Notes: a model not told the origin generated them from the sequence alone. 64,000 bases of DNA from Eucalyptus grandis (GCF_016545825.1 NC_052620.1:5828001-5892000); one strand, 5' to 3'; counted from the stretch's first letter, positions 33,542 through 45,904 are shown. A program made the numbers and translations.

Positions 33542-34276
33542 GTAGATGCATTATGTAAACTTGATCCCGATGGATCAATGCAATGAGTTTTTTTCTTTCT
33601 TTCTTTGCAAGTGATGTACTTAAAGTATGAAATTTACCTATTGAAGTTGCCGATGGGATTCATATTTAGAACAATGTAAGTAAGTACCTTGATATTCATC
33701 AAATGAAGGTAAAAAGTGTTATATCAAGCAAGAAATACCCAGTGGAAATTAATTCCAGGTTGTGGAACCCGGTTGTGGAACTTCTTAAATGGATTCATGT
33801 ATAATTAAAGATTTGGAATGCTTGATCCTGAATCTATTTGACAATTTCCCAATAAGTAGAATAACTAATTTTACTGATTTGTATTCTGATTTTTTTATTT
33901 TTTGCACTTGTCTATCAAGGGACATGTAACTAATATCCAAACCTAATCAATTTAAGAAGTGCAATATGCTCCGAATGATGGGTGAATCTCAAATTCCCCT
34001 CATATTTTCTACCTATTACCTTGATTTACTATTAGATGCTTTAGATCAGTCAATTTCTTTTTTTTCTTTTTTGGTAAAGAGATCAGTCAATTTCTTCTAC
34101 TCTTCTTCTACTATAAATTTTATTTGCTCAGAATGTTACTGTTGACCGACGGAAATATGCCCATGAACGGGATGAATAACATCTATTTTTACAGCTTAAT
34201 CTGGATTATGTATATTTTTATGCATGTGTTTTTTGTACGCTAATGATGGAAAACTATGCCTCTGTGTATTAAGCAG
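33542..34276. other. Spacer before monooxygenase relic
   Basis: AT-rich with no recognised domain. The FAD-binding N-terminal exon expected upstream of the monooxygenase (GxGxxG motif) is not seen here. Confidence 0.4.
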
Positions 34277-36642
34277 GAATGAAGGACCTCTACCAAGAAC
34301 GTTTCACCAAAAAGTCTTGTTCGAAGTTCTGGCAAAGAAGCTTCCTCCAAATAGCATTCGATTCTCCCCCAACATAACTTCTGTCGAGACCCAACAGAAC
34401 AAGGCTCCCCCATCTGTATTGTCAAGCTCAATGATGGGAGCACCATAAAGTCTAAGGTCCCTACGGTTCTCCCACACCTAGCTTTCGAAGCGAAATAAGT
34501 CGTGGTAACTTACCGGCTTTGATTTATCTGCACCTTGATTATTGTACATGTAGGTTGTTATAGGATGCGATGGTATGAACTCTATTGTGCCTGTTAGCTA
34601 GGACTCCACCCGTCGGTTTATTCCGGCTAGTCGGCAGCACGTAGGTTGTTTGTGTTCCTGAAGGCTACGGATTTGATCTTGGCATGTTTCAACTATTTGT
34701 TGATGTGGGTAGGAGGACAGGTTTTGTTACACTCGGTGATAGGGAAGTGTACTGGTTTTGCGCGGTGACATGCCCTCCGAAAGGTACCATATACAGATCT
34801 AATCTGTATATTTTGTCCTCTGTTCATTTTAGATTTTTTTTTTCTTAAAAGATAGTGAGTGAGTCGCTTTTTCCTTGATGCACCACTTGGAAAAGTAGCC
34901 AGATTGCTTTTAGGGGAAAAAAGAATTAATTATGCAGAATTAATCTTATAAATTACAGGATGACTATTTTATATAATTAACATCGGCTACTTGAAACGAC
35001 TCTTTTCAAATATTTTCCAATAATATGCAAATTTCATTTAGATTCTTCACTTTTACTGGACTATCAAACTACTTTAACAATATAGCTCACTAATCTTGCT
35101 TGATCCCTAACGTTTCAATTTGTCAACCTATAGAAGGGAAAGTAGATCCAAAAATGACGCTAAGAGAAGTGAGCGAGCATTTGACAAAGGACTTCCTGCC
35201 GGCATACCTTGATGTCCTCAAACATTTTGATCTTTCGAGTTTGAATGGGCCCCGCTGAAGTTCCGCTATCCTTGGGACGTCTGTTGGAGAAATCTTCTTG
35301 AAGTGTTTTGAAGTTGACAAAACGTTTCTATCAGTCTAGTCTGAAGGCTTGCAGACTCTGCTATTTAAAGTCTAAAGACCTCCGGACAGCCAGACTCAAG
35401 ACTCAAAGTCTATCCTCATTGACAGTCTCTAATCCGTTGAAGAAAAGTTATCCAGAACTGGATGTTTCGTTAAGGATTTGACCTTATCAACTGGAGAAGA
35501 TCTCGTTGCTGGAGAAGACATAACGGAGTCCTTTGATTGATCGAAGATTGACTCGATAAATTGAAGATCCGGTGATTGCCTAAATATTATTGGAAGGTTC
35601 TGCTTATGGAAACCGAGATCCTAATTGTATGGGCGAACATGATTGATGGGCTATCAACACGTTCATTTAATAGCTTGAACAATCTTCTTAATTGATTCCG
35701 TCCAACTGGTAGATTGGAGGAATTCCTTTGGTAAGTGCCAACGGGTATGATAGCATAAAGGAGTATATAAGGAAGACTGTCTTAGTTGTTCAAGGTGTGT
35801 GCGATAGAAGAATTCCAAAGTCTGAAGCTCCTATTTGTTTAGATAAATCCTTTGAGCGAATACTTGTATACAAAAGAGAGTCTATATTTGTGAGAAACCT
35901 TGAGGAGGTGTGGTAGAACATCTACTTTGTGGAATCAAGGCAAAGCTGTGCTGTAACTTCTCTTTTGGTCATAGTGAAATCCAGCTGGTGGGCTGTCAGT
36001 ACGGAAGAGTGGACGTAGGCTTGGAATAAGCCGAACCACTATAAATCCTGTGTTCAATTTTCTCTTCCTCATTCTCTCTACCTCGATCGTATTTCATTTT
36101 GTTAATTAAGAGAGAATTTACTTTCTATCATATGCTAAGAATCGCTTCCGTATTTCGATAAATTGTTTATGCACCTATTCACCCCCCTCTAGGTACTCAT
36201 ACTAGCAATATCAACGTCGTGTTCGGAAAGCTAGCCTAATCAAACATCACAGTGGCCGGAGACGCTATGTACCCAATGACCGCCGACTTGGGCCACGGCA
36301 GATGTTCAGCGCTCGAGGATGTGGTGGAAATGGGTCTGCACTTTGGGGACTTGATTTCCAAGCACAGCGAACTCGTGACCCGAGAAATCGGATTTTCTAT
36401 AGACACGTGTGTAAAGGAGAGGAGGCTGAGAGTGACAGCGTTGATAGCAGCCTCATACTTCTCAGGTTGGCTTCAAATGGATGGGTCCGGTCGATTGAAA
36501 ATTCTTAAGAGATGTTGTGTTCTATAAGCTTCTGTTCACCTTTGTAATATTTAGCCCGACACGATATGATTGTGGGAAGCTTCCTAGTGTCTCCTTCATG
36601 TCTCGGAAAGCTCCATCCGAATGCCAAGTTGCAGCTGATTAA
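34277..36642 (+). pseudogene. FAD-dependent monooxygenase (MO1/CTF2-like), broken and lacking its N-terminus
   Basis: The only clear cellular gene relic. Exon-like blocks are 34277-34456 (VLFEVLAKKLPPNSIRFS, then a frameshift, then CIVKLNDGSTIKSK), 34554-34793 (VVIGCDGMNSIV, a stop, then GFDLGMFQLFVDVGRR and EVYWFCAVTCPP), and 35134-35281 continuing at 36219-36642 (KMTLREVSEHLTKDF, AYLDVLKHFDLSSL, then after the insertion NITVAGDAMYPMTADLGH and CSALEDVV). Plant-like splice sites separate the blocks (AAG|GT and TAG|). The GCDG and GDAMYPM motifs are FAD-contact motifs of class A flavoprotein hydroxylases. The N-terminal GxGxxG exon is missing. Internal stops, frameshifts and a 932-bp solo LTR in the last exon confirm a pseudogene; the end is set by the TAA at 36640-36642. 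Confidence 0.8.
35282..36213 (+). mobile_element. Solo LTR of copia family D
   Basis: 932 bp from TGTTGGAGAAATCTTC to CTAGCAATATCA, flanked by a perfect 5-bp duplication ACGTC (35277-35281 and 36214-36218). It lies in the last exon of the monooxygenase relic, just after codons for RYPWD. It matches, in reverse orientation, both LTRs of the full-length element at 37369-46853. It contains TATATAAG at 35764-35771. Confidence 0.9.
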
Positions 36643-37368
36643 TGGTCTTCCATGTTGTTTTGGATTAACGGTGGAGCTTGTTGCAAAATTGAGGAGGACA
36701 AGTTAGCAGAGTCCAAATTTAATTGGAGATTTGGCTCAAATCGATAAAGAAGGAAATAACAATTATATTTGTCTTTCGGATATTCATGTTTATCCCCAAA
36801 GATGTATTCTATGTTATTTAAAGATAATGAAATCCCCCAGGTGATATGAAGAATTTGAGGTTGTCCCATCGTGGTTGTGGGCTTCCAAGGGTCATCCCTT
36901 TGGTTAACTAAACCATGTAAAATCCTTTTCTCCTTCTTCATTTGTCAAAAATTACAAGGAGAACATGGTATAATAGCCAGATTTGAGCATGGTGCCAGTG
37001 CTATTAAGGTTGCTATTTGTCGCTTCATCCTACTTTTGATTTAGATAAGCTCTTGATAATCTCCTTTCTTTTTGTTATAATGATTAGTTCTTCAATCACT
37101 GCTCAAATGAAAAGAGTAATAGACAAACATCCTCTTTTTTTTAATGAAAGAAATAGATGTGCCACCATTGGCGACTTATGGTATGCCCGTGCATGTGGTG
37201 GGTGGATTTCAAAATTTGCAAGACCAAGAGTCGGGCCTCACCCTTACCCGTTATGTCTATACTGTCTAGATAGATGATAGATGCCCCAACTTATTTCCTA
37301 TGTGTTTTGTATCCGTGTACATTCTGAGGTGCTAGGTGTGGAACTAGGAGGTGTGTTGTAGTTAGGGC
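36643..37368. other. Spacer between monooxygenase relic and copia D
   Basis: There is a minus-strand frame of 100 codons (36639-36941) and a plus-strand frame of 86 codons (37017-37277), neither with a recognisable motif. I see nothing further. Confidence 0.4.
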
Positions 37369-38259
37369 TGATATTGCTAGTATAAACACCTAGAGGGGGG
37401 GTGAATAGGCGCACAAACAATTTATCGATATACGGAAGCAATTCTTAACAAATTGAAATACGATCAAGGTAGAAAGAGAGAAATTGGAACACAGGATTTA
37501 TAGTGGTTCAGCTTTTCCAAGCCTACGTCCACTCTTCCGCACTGACAGCCCACCGGCTGGATTTCACTATGATCAAAAGAGTAGTTACAGCACAGCTTTG
37601 CCTTGATTCCACAGTGTAGATGTACTGCCACACCTGCTCAAGGTCTCTCACAAATATAGACTCTCTTTTGTATACAATTATTCGCTCAAATGATTTATCT
37701 AAACAAATAGGAGCTTCAGACTTTGGGATTTTTCTATCGCGCACTTCTCAAAAAACTAAGAACGTCTTCCTTATATACTCCTTTATGCCATCATACCCGT
37801 TGGCACTTTCCAAAGGAATTCCTCCAATCTACCCATTGGATGGAATCAATTAGGAAGATCGTTCGAGCTATTAAAGGAACGTGTTGATAGCCCATCAATC
37901 ATGTTCGCCCATACAATCAGGATCTCGGTTTCCATAAGCAAAACCTTCCAATAATATTTAGACAATCATCGAATCTTCAGTCATTGAATCAAACTTGATC
38001 AATCAAAGGGTTACGATACGTCTTCTCCAGCCACGAGATCTTCTCCGGATGATAAGGTTAAATCCCGAACAAAACATCCGGTTCGGGATAACCTTTCTTC
38101 AACGGATCGAGACTATCAATGAGGATAGACTTTGAGTCTTGAGTCTGGTTGTCCGGAAGTCTTCGGACTTTAACTAACGAGAATCTGCGCAGACCTTCGA
38201 GACTAGGCGACGGAAACGTTTTGTCAACTTCAAAACTCTTCACGAGGATTTCTCCAACA
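37369..38259 (-). repeat. 3' LTR of copia D
   Basis: 891 bp; on the minus strand TGTTGGAGAAATCCTC to CTAGCAATATCA. It carries the TATATAAG box (reverse complement at 37770-37777). Pairing with 45967-46853 shows scattered substitutions and small indels. Confidence 0.9.
37770..37777 (-). promoter_or_regulatory. TATA box in copia D 3' LTR
   Basis: TATATAAG on the minus strand at the same LTR position as in the 5' LTR (46369-46376) and the solo LTR (35764-35771). Confidence 0.5.
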
Positions 38260-38274
38260 ATCTCCCCCTTTTTG
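38260..38274 (-). other. Polypurine tract of copia D
   Basis: AAAAAGGGGGAGAT on the minus strand directly precedes the 3' LTR start TGTTGG. Confidence 0.8.
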
Positions 38275-38704
38275 ATGGTGACAAAACCTTCCTGCAGATT
38301 TGGATAACTTTGACCTGCAAAACATTTCTCAACCACATATGCATATCTTATAGAAATAAATGGCTAATAGAATAACACTAGAGTCTGCAACCACAGAAAA
38401 TAGGTTAGTCGAGTATATGATTAAGCCATTCACAAGATATCAATATTGATTAATAAAAGCAGTAAAGTCAAGTCCAAGTCTAGGCAGTTCTTATCCATAC
38501 ACAAAACAAAGTCAAAGTCTGTTAAAAACAAACAGACAGTTAAACACAATCCAACAAACAGTTAAAAAGATTGAAAGTTTTTGATCAAATCATGCATCTC
38601 TCCCCCTTTTTGTCATCATTTAAAAAGGATGAGATGAAATCAAGATTGCTTGGGAACGCGGACAAGCTGGAAATCTTCCATAGCGAACAATGCCTTCCGG
38701 CCTT

Positions 38705-40699
38705 TTAAAGTCTTCCTTCACTGTACAACCTCCTCACTCTTGGCATTGGCCTGATTCGAATAGAGAGGGCTTGCATCTTTTCATTTAATGAACAAGAAGA
38801 AGCTTGACCTTCATTCTTCAAGCTTTGAACTTCGCATCCCAAGGCATAAATCTGACCTTTCATCTCCAAGAGAATATCCATGATTCGGTGAAAATCTGCT
38901 CCATTATCGGCCCGAGTACTTGCTTCGACTCGATCCGGAGTATAGCGACGATGGTGGATCAGCATAATCTCGCGCAGGTTTGGCGATGAAGCTTCATGAC
39001 CTTCCTCTGGAAATTGAGATGCATAAACATCTTTTGGGTCTCCAGGCGAGCGACTGACTCCTTCACTTGCATCTGGATGTGAAGACGTCACTCCTTTCTC
39101 CTGATCTCCCCCTGTTTCCATGCCTACAGGTGGAGAAGAGATTTCCTCAGGTTCTCCTTCTTCTCTTCTTTCTTCTTCAGATCTTTCTTTCTCTGCTTCT
39201 TGCTCTGCTTCTCTTTCTTCTTCTTCTTTCTCCTCTGCTTCTTTCGTCTTTTGTTCCGATTCTTTCTGTGGAACAGGACGACTTAAGTTCTTCAAAGCCA
39301 TTGCAGAGATGGTGATGTCATCGCCATCATCTTCATCCTCAACGAGGAGAGCTCTTCTTTTCTTTGATGGAGCAACCATGGGCTCCTTCCCTTTTCTCTT
39401 AGTAGCAGAAGAGATTTGATGAGATTTGGCAGGAGTCTTCTCCTTGAATTTCTCCAATTCCTTGCTCGGTTCCTTCGGACGCATTTTGGTCACCATTTTC
39501 AGTCCTACCACCATATGATCGCATGGTCGAACACAAAAGATTTGCGGAGGCTGAATATTCAGATGTCTGAATAACTTCGTAACAAGGCTTGGGTAAGGGA
39601 GTTGACCTTTGTCCTTTGTCACTGCTCTATACATGTGAAACATAACAGTATGAGGGAGAGAGAACTTCCTTCCACTGAGGATGGCATACATCAACTTTGC
39701 CTCAGAGCTTGAAACATCAGTTTTGGAAGTTGATTTCGGCCGAAGGCAATTAATTACAATCTTGTGAAGCAAGATGTTGAATGCGTTCATCCTTGAGTAG
39801 GTGATCTTCTCATCTATTCTTCTGTCCTTCACCAGTTCAAGTGTGGCCCGAGCAATGGAAACTTTGATTGGTTGATATCTTCCTCTCTCAACTTCTAACA
39901 CGTCTGCCAGCATATTCATATCCACAACATAATCTTGTTCTTTAACACTGAAGGAGAATCTATTCGCATCTAAAAAGCTAAGATTTGAATAGAAATATGC
40001 AGTCAATTCAGCATAAGCCTCTGTTGAGTCAGAGCAGAACTTTTCAAGTTGTAGAATACTGAACTTTTCCCTCAAGTTCACTTTCACAGCATCCAGAAAA
40101 TCAAAGTCCACACTTCTAGGGTTTATTACCCCTCGCTTCAGCAATTTCGAGTATAGATCTTTTTGTTCCTTTGATCTGAACAAGTCTCCCTTTTTCCTTG
40201 AATTTCAGCCGCAATACCCATTTTCGGTTGAAATAGACTGAACGATTGTCATCGTCATTCCCATCTACGGGATTCGGCCCCCTGATCCACGAGGATCACT
40301 TGGGATATTCGCAAGGGTTTCCTCACCACCCCTTTACGAGTGATTCCCAAACTTTCCATTTTTCGAAGAAAGATATATTCGTTCCTATATCCTTTTTCTT
40401 TAACGAAATCATCAACATAGTTCAAAGGAGTACGAATTCCTTTTAAAGCACGATATAGCTTGTAAATAAAAGCGGGCTTTTGAACTCTTACGGGTCCGCA
40501 TCCTCGATGATTTCTTCCGATGCCGATCAACAATGCCTTGAGGACTAGATGGTGGAGAATGACGCTGCTGAGAATGTTGTGGGCTCGGTTGCTGATCTGG
40601 AGTAACTTCATCTTTAGTAAGATCGAAGTGCGTAGGCCCCTCACTCATTCTCTGTGGTCCCTTGCTTGCGATTCTTGAGGACTTTCGCGAAGAAGACAT
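38705..40699 (-). pseudogene. Extra ORF after pol in copia D (putative plant transposon protein-like)
   Basis: The largest open piece is 492 codons (40183-38705); frameshifted pieces extend it to an ATG at 40699 (MSSSRKSSRIASKGPQRM). The N-terminal piece is Ser/Pro/Gln-rich with basic runs. The core has AELTAYFYSNLSFL, FSVKEQDYVVDMNML, LMYAILSGRKFSLPHTVMFH and LPYPSLVTKLFRHLNI, a layout I associate with the 'putative plant transposon protein' domain of plant retroelements (family assignment from memory). The C-terminal part has a basic patch (KRKGKEP, SKKRRALL) that may be a nuclear signal, a Glu/Lys-rich coiled-coil-like stretch around codons 310-345, and a tail with EMKGQIYALGCEVQSLK. Known copia relatives carry env-like or unknown ORFs here. 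Function unknown. Confidence 0.6.
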
Positions 40700-41153
40700 C
40701 TTTAACAGTGTTTGGAAGTTTCCTTGCTTGACTTTCCCAGAAAAGATGACAACTTTTTGAAGATTTAGCGAAGAAGACAAACGGGAATGGAGGATCGATG
40801 CTTTCTAGGGTTTTTGAGAGGAAAGAGAGTAGAAAAGTGAAGAGAAATCGGTGCTCGTTCGGTTAAAAAGAAGGATAAACGAACCGTCACAAAGGAAATA
40901 AAAATATGCCTTTTCAAAATAACTGTTTTTATCATAAAAATAGCTATTTCAAAAATAACTTCCCGTTTGAAAATGAATCGATGCAATATTTACGTTAATT
41001 AAATATAGCAACAATTTAAACAAGTCCGATGATCGTACCTTTTCAAGATAAGATTGGAGAGAGAAAGACTTACGGTCGAAGGTCGAGACAAGGCGTAGAT
41101 AAAGTCTTGTAAGCCTCGAGTCGAAAGTCTTTAGACTTTGACATCCTCATACC

Positions 41154-41700
41154 TCAAAATGTTGAGTCCGGACCGTATAGACTCAAATTGATTTTTCTCC
41201 AAAGGCTTCGTGAGTATATCAGCCGTTGATTCTTTGAGTCAACAAATTGAATTGAAACATCTCCATTTTGAACATGATCTCTAATAAAGTGATGTCGAAT
41301 TTGTATATGCTTCGCTCTTGAGTGGAGAATTGGATTTTTGGTGAGGTTGATAGCGCTGGTGTTGTCGCAATTAATCTCTGTGCATGAGTCTTCGATTTCA
41401 AAATCTCTTAGCTGTTGTTTTATCCATAGAATTTGCGAACAGCAGCTTCCAAGAGCTACATACTCTGCTTCTGTTGTTGAAAGAGACACAGTACTTTGTT
41501 TCCTTGAAAACCAAGACACTGTTCTGCTTCCAAGCAGCGGCAAGTTCTGAGAGAAGTGCTCTTTTTATCAACTCGCAACCGGCTAGATCCGCGTCCGAAT
41601 ATCCCGAAGTTTAAAGTCTCCCTTCTTAGGATACCAAAGACCGATGCTTGATGATGAAGCAACGTATTTTATGATGCGTTTGGCAGCACCGAGATGGGAT
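41154..41700 (-). pseudogene. Copia D RNase H
   Basis: An open stretch of 129 codons contains SWFSRKQSTVSLSTTEAEYV, ALGSCCSQILWIKQQL, CDNTSAINLTKNP and SRAKHIQIRHHFIRDHV, the standard copia RNase H core with the TEAEY and CDN motifs. The preceding segment (RCLEAEQCLGFQGNKVLC) is the same domain out of frame, so a frameshift lies near 41540. It ends just past QFVDSKNQ. Confidence 0.85.
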
Positions 41701-42600
41701 TCTCTAGGATCCGATTGAAACCTAGCACGGATGCAAACACTCAACAAAATATCAGGTCTAGAGGCGGTAAGATAAAGAAGTGATCCAATAATGCTCTGTA
41801 CAGCTTTTGATCAATTTTCTTCCCTTCTTCATCTTTATCTATCTTTAAAGAACTTGACATCGGTATGTCGGTCTTTTTGCAATTCTCCAGTCCAAACCTT
41901 TTGACAAGATCATTAACATATTTTCTTGATAAATAAAAGTTCCTTCCTTCAATTGTTTTATTTGAAGACCAAGAAAGAATGTTAACTCTCCCATCATACT
42001 CATTTCAAACTCATCCCGCATAGACTTTGAAAATTTCTTGCACTGAGACTTTCATTAGAGGATCCAAAAATAATATCATCCACATATATTTGAACAAGTA
42101 AGAAACTTTGTTTTCCTTCTTGATAAATAAAGTCGTATCCACTTTACCTTTGACAAAACCATTTTGTATTAGGAACTTACTTCTGTCGTACCAAGCCCGA
42201 GGTGCTTGCTTTAAACCATACAAAGCCTTTTCAGTCAAGACGAGTCCGGCTTCTTTGGGTCTTCAAACCCTGGTGGTTGTTCCACATATACTTCCTCATG
42301 GATAAATCCATTTAGGAAGGCGCTTTTGACGTCCATTTGGAATAACTGAAATTCTTATACGAGCAAACGCAAGTAAAAGTCGAATAGCTTCTAACCTTGC
42401 TACCGGAGCGTAAGTCTCATCATAGTCTATTCCTTCTTCTTGCGTATATCCCTTGGCCACGAGTCTTGCTTTATTTCGTATAATTTTTCCTTTCTCGTTC
42501 ATCTTGTTTCTAAACACCCATTTAGCTCCAATAACAGATTTACCTTTTGGTTGGGATGTCAATTCCCAAACATCATTTATGCTGAACTGTCGAGCTCTTC
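41701..42600 (-). pseudogene. Copia D reverse transcriptase (frameshifted)
   Basis: Pieces are 42562-42296 ([53 protein letters not shown]) and 42238-42011 (EKALYGLKQAPRAWYDR, FVKGKVDTTLFIK). The YVDDIIFG active site can be read near 42075 but in another frame than its surroundings. Further frameshifts lie between 41700 and 42010. It would copy element RNA to DNA if intact. Confidence 0.85.
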
Positions 42601-43084
42601 TTGCATAGCTTCAATCCAGCTTTCATCGGATAAAGGTTCTTCTATGCACTTTGGTTCAATTTCGAAACGAGTGCCACAAAGACTAGACTCTTCTCGCCTT
42701 TTGGATCTTGTGCGAATTCCTTCATTAATTTCGCCAATTATAAGATCTTTGGGATATTTGGACTTATGCTTCCGGTTACTCGTTGATTTGTCGGTAGATG
42801 ATCTCTTTCTTTATTTGGATCTTCACTAACAACACGATGCTGGTTTTCCAAAGTCGAGATGCTTCTTGAGTTGTAGACTTTGGAGGGTTCGGAGCGAGGT
42901 TCAGACTCTTCTTGATGAGTCGACTTGATTCATCTTGCGTTGAGTCTTGAAATTTGACATTCATTGACTCCTCTGATCGGCTCTTCTTGTTATAGACTCG
43001 TAAGCTTTGCTTGATGTAGAATATCCAAGGAAGATACCTTCATCGATCTTTCTTCAAACTTACCAACTCGATCTTTTGCATTTT

Positions 43085-43700
43085 TCAATATAAAACATTT
43101 ACAACCAAATACATGAAAGTATGAAACAATAGGCTTCTTTTCTTTGAATAACTCATAAGGGGTTTTCGAAGAATTGATCTTAAGAAGACTCTATTGATGA
43201 TATAGCAAGCTGTTGAAACAGCTTCAGCCCAAAATCGATAAGAAATTTTACTTTCAATTAAAAGAGTTCTAGGCATTTCTTGAAGAGTTCTGTTCTTTCT
43301 TTCCACAACTCCATTTTGCTGAGGAGTATATGGAGAGGAGAACACATGCTTAAAGCCAGATTCATCACAGAATTTTGTAAAATCTTGATTCTCAAATTCA
43401 CCTCCATGATATGTTCTTATACTAGAGATAACACAACCTTTTTCATTTTGAACCTTTTTAGCAAATTTTTCAAAATACGAAAAGGTTTCGGACTTACTTG
43501 AAAGAAAATATACGGGAGTAATCATCAACAATTACTAGGCAATACTTCTTACCCCCAATACTCTGAGTTCTGGTTGGTCCGAAGAGATCCATATGCAGCA
43601 ACCGTAGAACATGATTAGTAGAGACATGATTTATTGGCTTAAAGAATTTCTTACCTCGCTTTCCCGAATACATGGAGTGCATGAATCAGTCTTTTGGTAT
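43085..43700 (-). pseudogene. Copia D integrase (frameshifted)
   Basis: NHVLRLLHMDLFGPTRTQS with the first catalytic Asp and IVDDYSRIFSF come from 43682-43494. A second frame (43531-43085) gives RTYHGGEFENQDFTKFC and PYTPQQNGVVERKNRTLQEM with the Glu; the second catalytic Asp position is Tyr (RTYHGGEF in place of RSDHGGEF), so the DDE triad is incomplete. The downstream 42776-43084 stretch is a weakly conserved linker with frameshifts. Confidence 0.8.
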
Positions 43701-43902
43701 GGTAATTTTGGTAGACCTCGAACAAGCGCTTTGATGAGATTTTGGCTAATTGCTTCATGTTGACATGACCAAGCTTTTGTGCCATAAGCTTGCTTCGTCT
43801 TGAATTGAGATTAGACATTGCGATTCATTTGGTTTCACATCCGGAAGATAGATATTTCCATGTCTTCGACCCATGAAAGGCGAGTAGTGTCTTTACTAAT
43901 TC

Positions 43903-44190
43903 TTAACATGTTCCTTCTTGAAAGAAGATCTTGAAACCAGTATCACACAATTGACTAATGCTGAGAAGATTGTAATTGAGTCCTTCCACTAGGGAGACAT
44001 TACTTATTGTGAGAGTACCAATTTTCACGGTTCCAAATCCCACAATACTTCCTTTGCTATTTCCTCCAAATGAAACTTTTCCACCATTTACTTGAGCAAG
44101 CTTTATAAAACAATTTGAGTCTCCTATCATGTGTCTTGAGCATCCGCTGTCAAGATACCACTTTACTGTTTCTTGACGAGAGACCTGCAT
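43903..44190 (-). pseudogene. Copia D protease
   Basis: A 95-codon open piece with KWYLDSGCSRHMIGD, the aspartic protease active site (D-S-G) intact, followed by GTLTISNVSLVEGLNYNLLS and ISQLCDTGF, the usual copia protease tail. It is out of frame with integrase downstream. Confidence 0.85.
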
Positions 44191-44203
44191 TTAAAATAAA
44201 GTC

Positions 44204-44548
44204 TCAAGCTTTCTTTGGTACCCAAACTTTCTTGGGTCCTTTTGTGTTAGTAAGATAAACAGTATTAGCCCAAACTTTCTTAACAGGTTTCCATACCATA
44301 GGACACTCTTTTTCAAAGTGATCCGGACTGTTGCACTTTGAACATTTGAGAGCATTTCTTCCTACGGGTTTAACAAAAACTCTTTTGAAGTGATTTTTGT
44401 AAACTTCACTCGAAAACCTTTTCTTGATTCTTTCTTTTACTTTAGGAAAATCAATCAAGGGAATTGTTTCTTCTGTCATACCTAGACCAGACTTATTGAA
44501 GTAAGGTCTTTGCGCTGAAAGAATTTTCTCAAGTTTTTCAAACCCCAT
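44204..44548 (-). pseudogene. Copia D gag C-terminus with zinc knuckle
   Basis: A 114-codon piece ending KKVWANT, then GPKKVWVPKKA. It includes CSKCNSPDHFEKECP, a CCHC knuckle (C-x2-C-x4-H-x4-C) for RNA binding. The upstream piece (44849-44568) has a coiled-coil-like Lys/Glu/Leu stretch (LKISLKRISKLKKENSALK). Confidence 0.8.
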
Positions 44549-44567
44549 AGAAAATTTCTTTGATATA

Positions 44568-45904
44568 TTAGATAAGTCTATTTTTAAAAAAGCATTTTCT
44601 TTTAAAAGATTGGAAATGAGACATGTCTAGACTTTTAACTCTTTCTTCTAAAAAATTTTCTTTTTGTTTTAGAGCTGAGTTTTCTTTTTTCAGTTTGGAA
44701 ATTCTTTTGAGAGAAATCTTAAGACTAAAGCATAGTTCATCAATATATTTAGAAACTTTGACAGGAATTTTAAAATTACTTGCCTCAAATTCACTGTTCG
44801 AGTCGATCCCGAGTCGATCCAGTCCGAGTCCGGTGTGCCATCGAGACATAGATTGGCATATTCATTATCACTTTCTTCACACTCGGTATCACTCCTGGTT
44901 TCAGCTTTGAGAGCTTTCCGAAATTTTTCAGCTTTTCCTTTCTTCTTCTTGAGAAGAGGACAAAGGTTGGGTCGATGTGTCCATTTTTCTTGCATTCAAA
45001 GCGAGACTACATCTTTATTTGGTTCCTCATCATCAACAGACTTGGTCTGCTGTCTTTGAAAGCCTTGTTTTTGTCTTTGAAAGCCTTGTTTTTTTGAGTT
45101 GAACCTTCTTCCTTTTCTGTTTAGTTTTCGAATCTTCTTATCATGAGAGCAAGCTCCTCATCGTCCATATCATCTTGAATCTGTATCATCGAATCATCAT
45201 TTGATTTTAATGCAATGGATTTCTTACCTTTTGGATCTTCATCTTCATTGATCCTTTCCACTTCATAGGACTGAAGAGTTCCAATCAGCTCGTCGACAGA
45301 TAGTGGCATAATTCTCTGCGTCTCTCTTATCGAAGTCTTTATGTGATTCCAATCCCTTGAGAGTCCACGCGGTAGCTTGTTTACCTTCATGGGATCGAAG
45401 TTGGTTGACCTTGATTTTCAAGACCATTCACAATATCTGTAAAAACGACTAAACATGTCGATATTGATTCTCTGGTTTCATTCTCGAAGGCTTCGTATTG
45501 ACCGAGAAGAATGTTGATTCTTGTTTCCTTCACTGATCTGTTCCTTCATAGGTGATATGCAATCTGTCCCAAACTTCTTTTGCTGTACCACAAGAAGATA
45601 TTCTATTATATTCAGTTGGTGATAAAGCACAATATAAGGAGTAAATTGCTTTTGCATCGAGTGTCTGTCTCTTGGTTATTTCTTCCGAGACATTCAGCTG
45701 GATTCTTCGGTTTCTTTTCCTCTTTCGAGGGCGATGCGGTGGTAGGAGTAATTCCTTTTTCTACAACGTCCCATTCCGGAGGATCCTTTGATCGTAGGAA
45801 AGCTTTCATCTTGTTCTTCCAGATGTTGTAATCCTTTCCATCAAAGTAGGTGGTCTGGTATTGCTTTGCCCTTCCATCAGCCCTGGTGCTAACATACTAG
45901 CCAT
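44568..45904 (-). pseudogene. Copia D gag N-terminal and middle parts (frameshifted)
   Basis: An ATG at 45904 (MASMLAPGLM) follows the primer-binding site, but the homologous reading (TTYFDGKDYNIWKNKMKAFL, then RSKDPPEWDVVEKG) is in another frame. LSRDWNHIKTSIRETQRI and LSVDELIGTLQSYEVER (45390-45121) are the UBN2-type gag core with a following DDMDDEELALMIRRFEN. At least three frame changes prevent a single product. Confidence 0.75.

Noticed and set aside
36639..36941. 100-codon minus-strand frame downstream of the monooxygenase relic
   Set aside because: No motif; begins inside the end of the opposite-strand relic; no splice or conservation evidence.
38705..40699. Reading the extra copia D ORF as a viral-type envelope gene
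   Set aside because: I see no signal peptide, transmembrane helix or cleavage-type motif; the basic patch and coiled-coil-like stretch argue for an internal protein.
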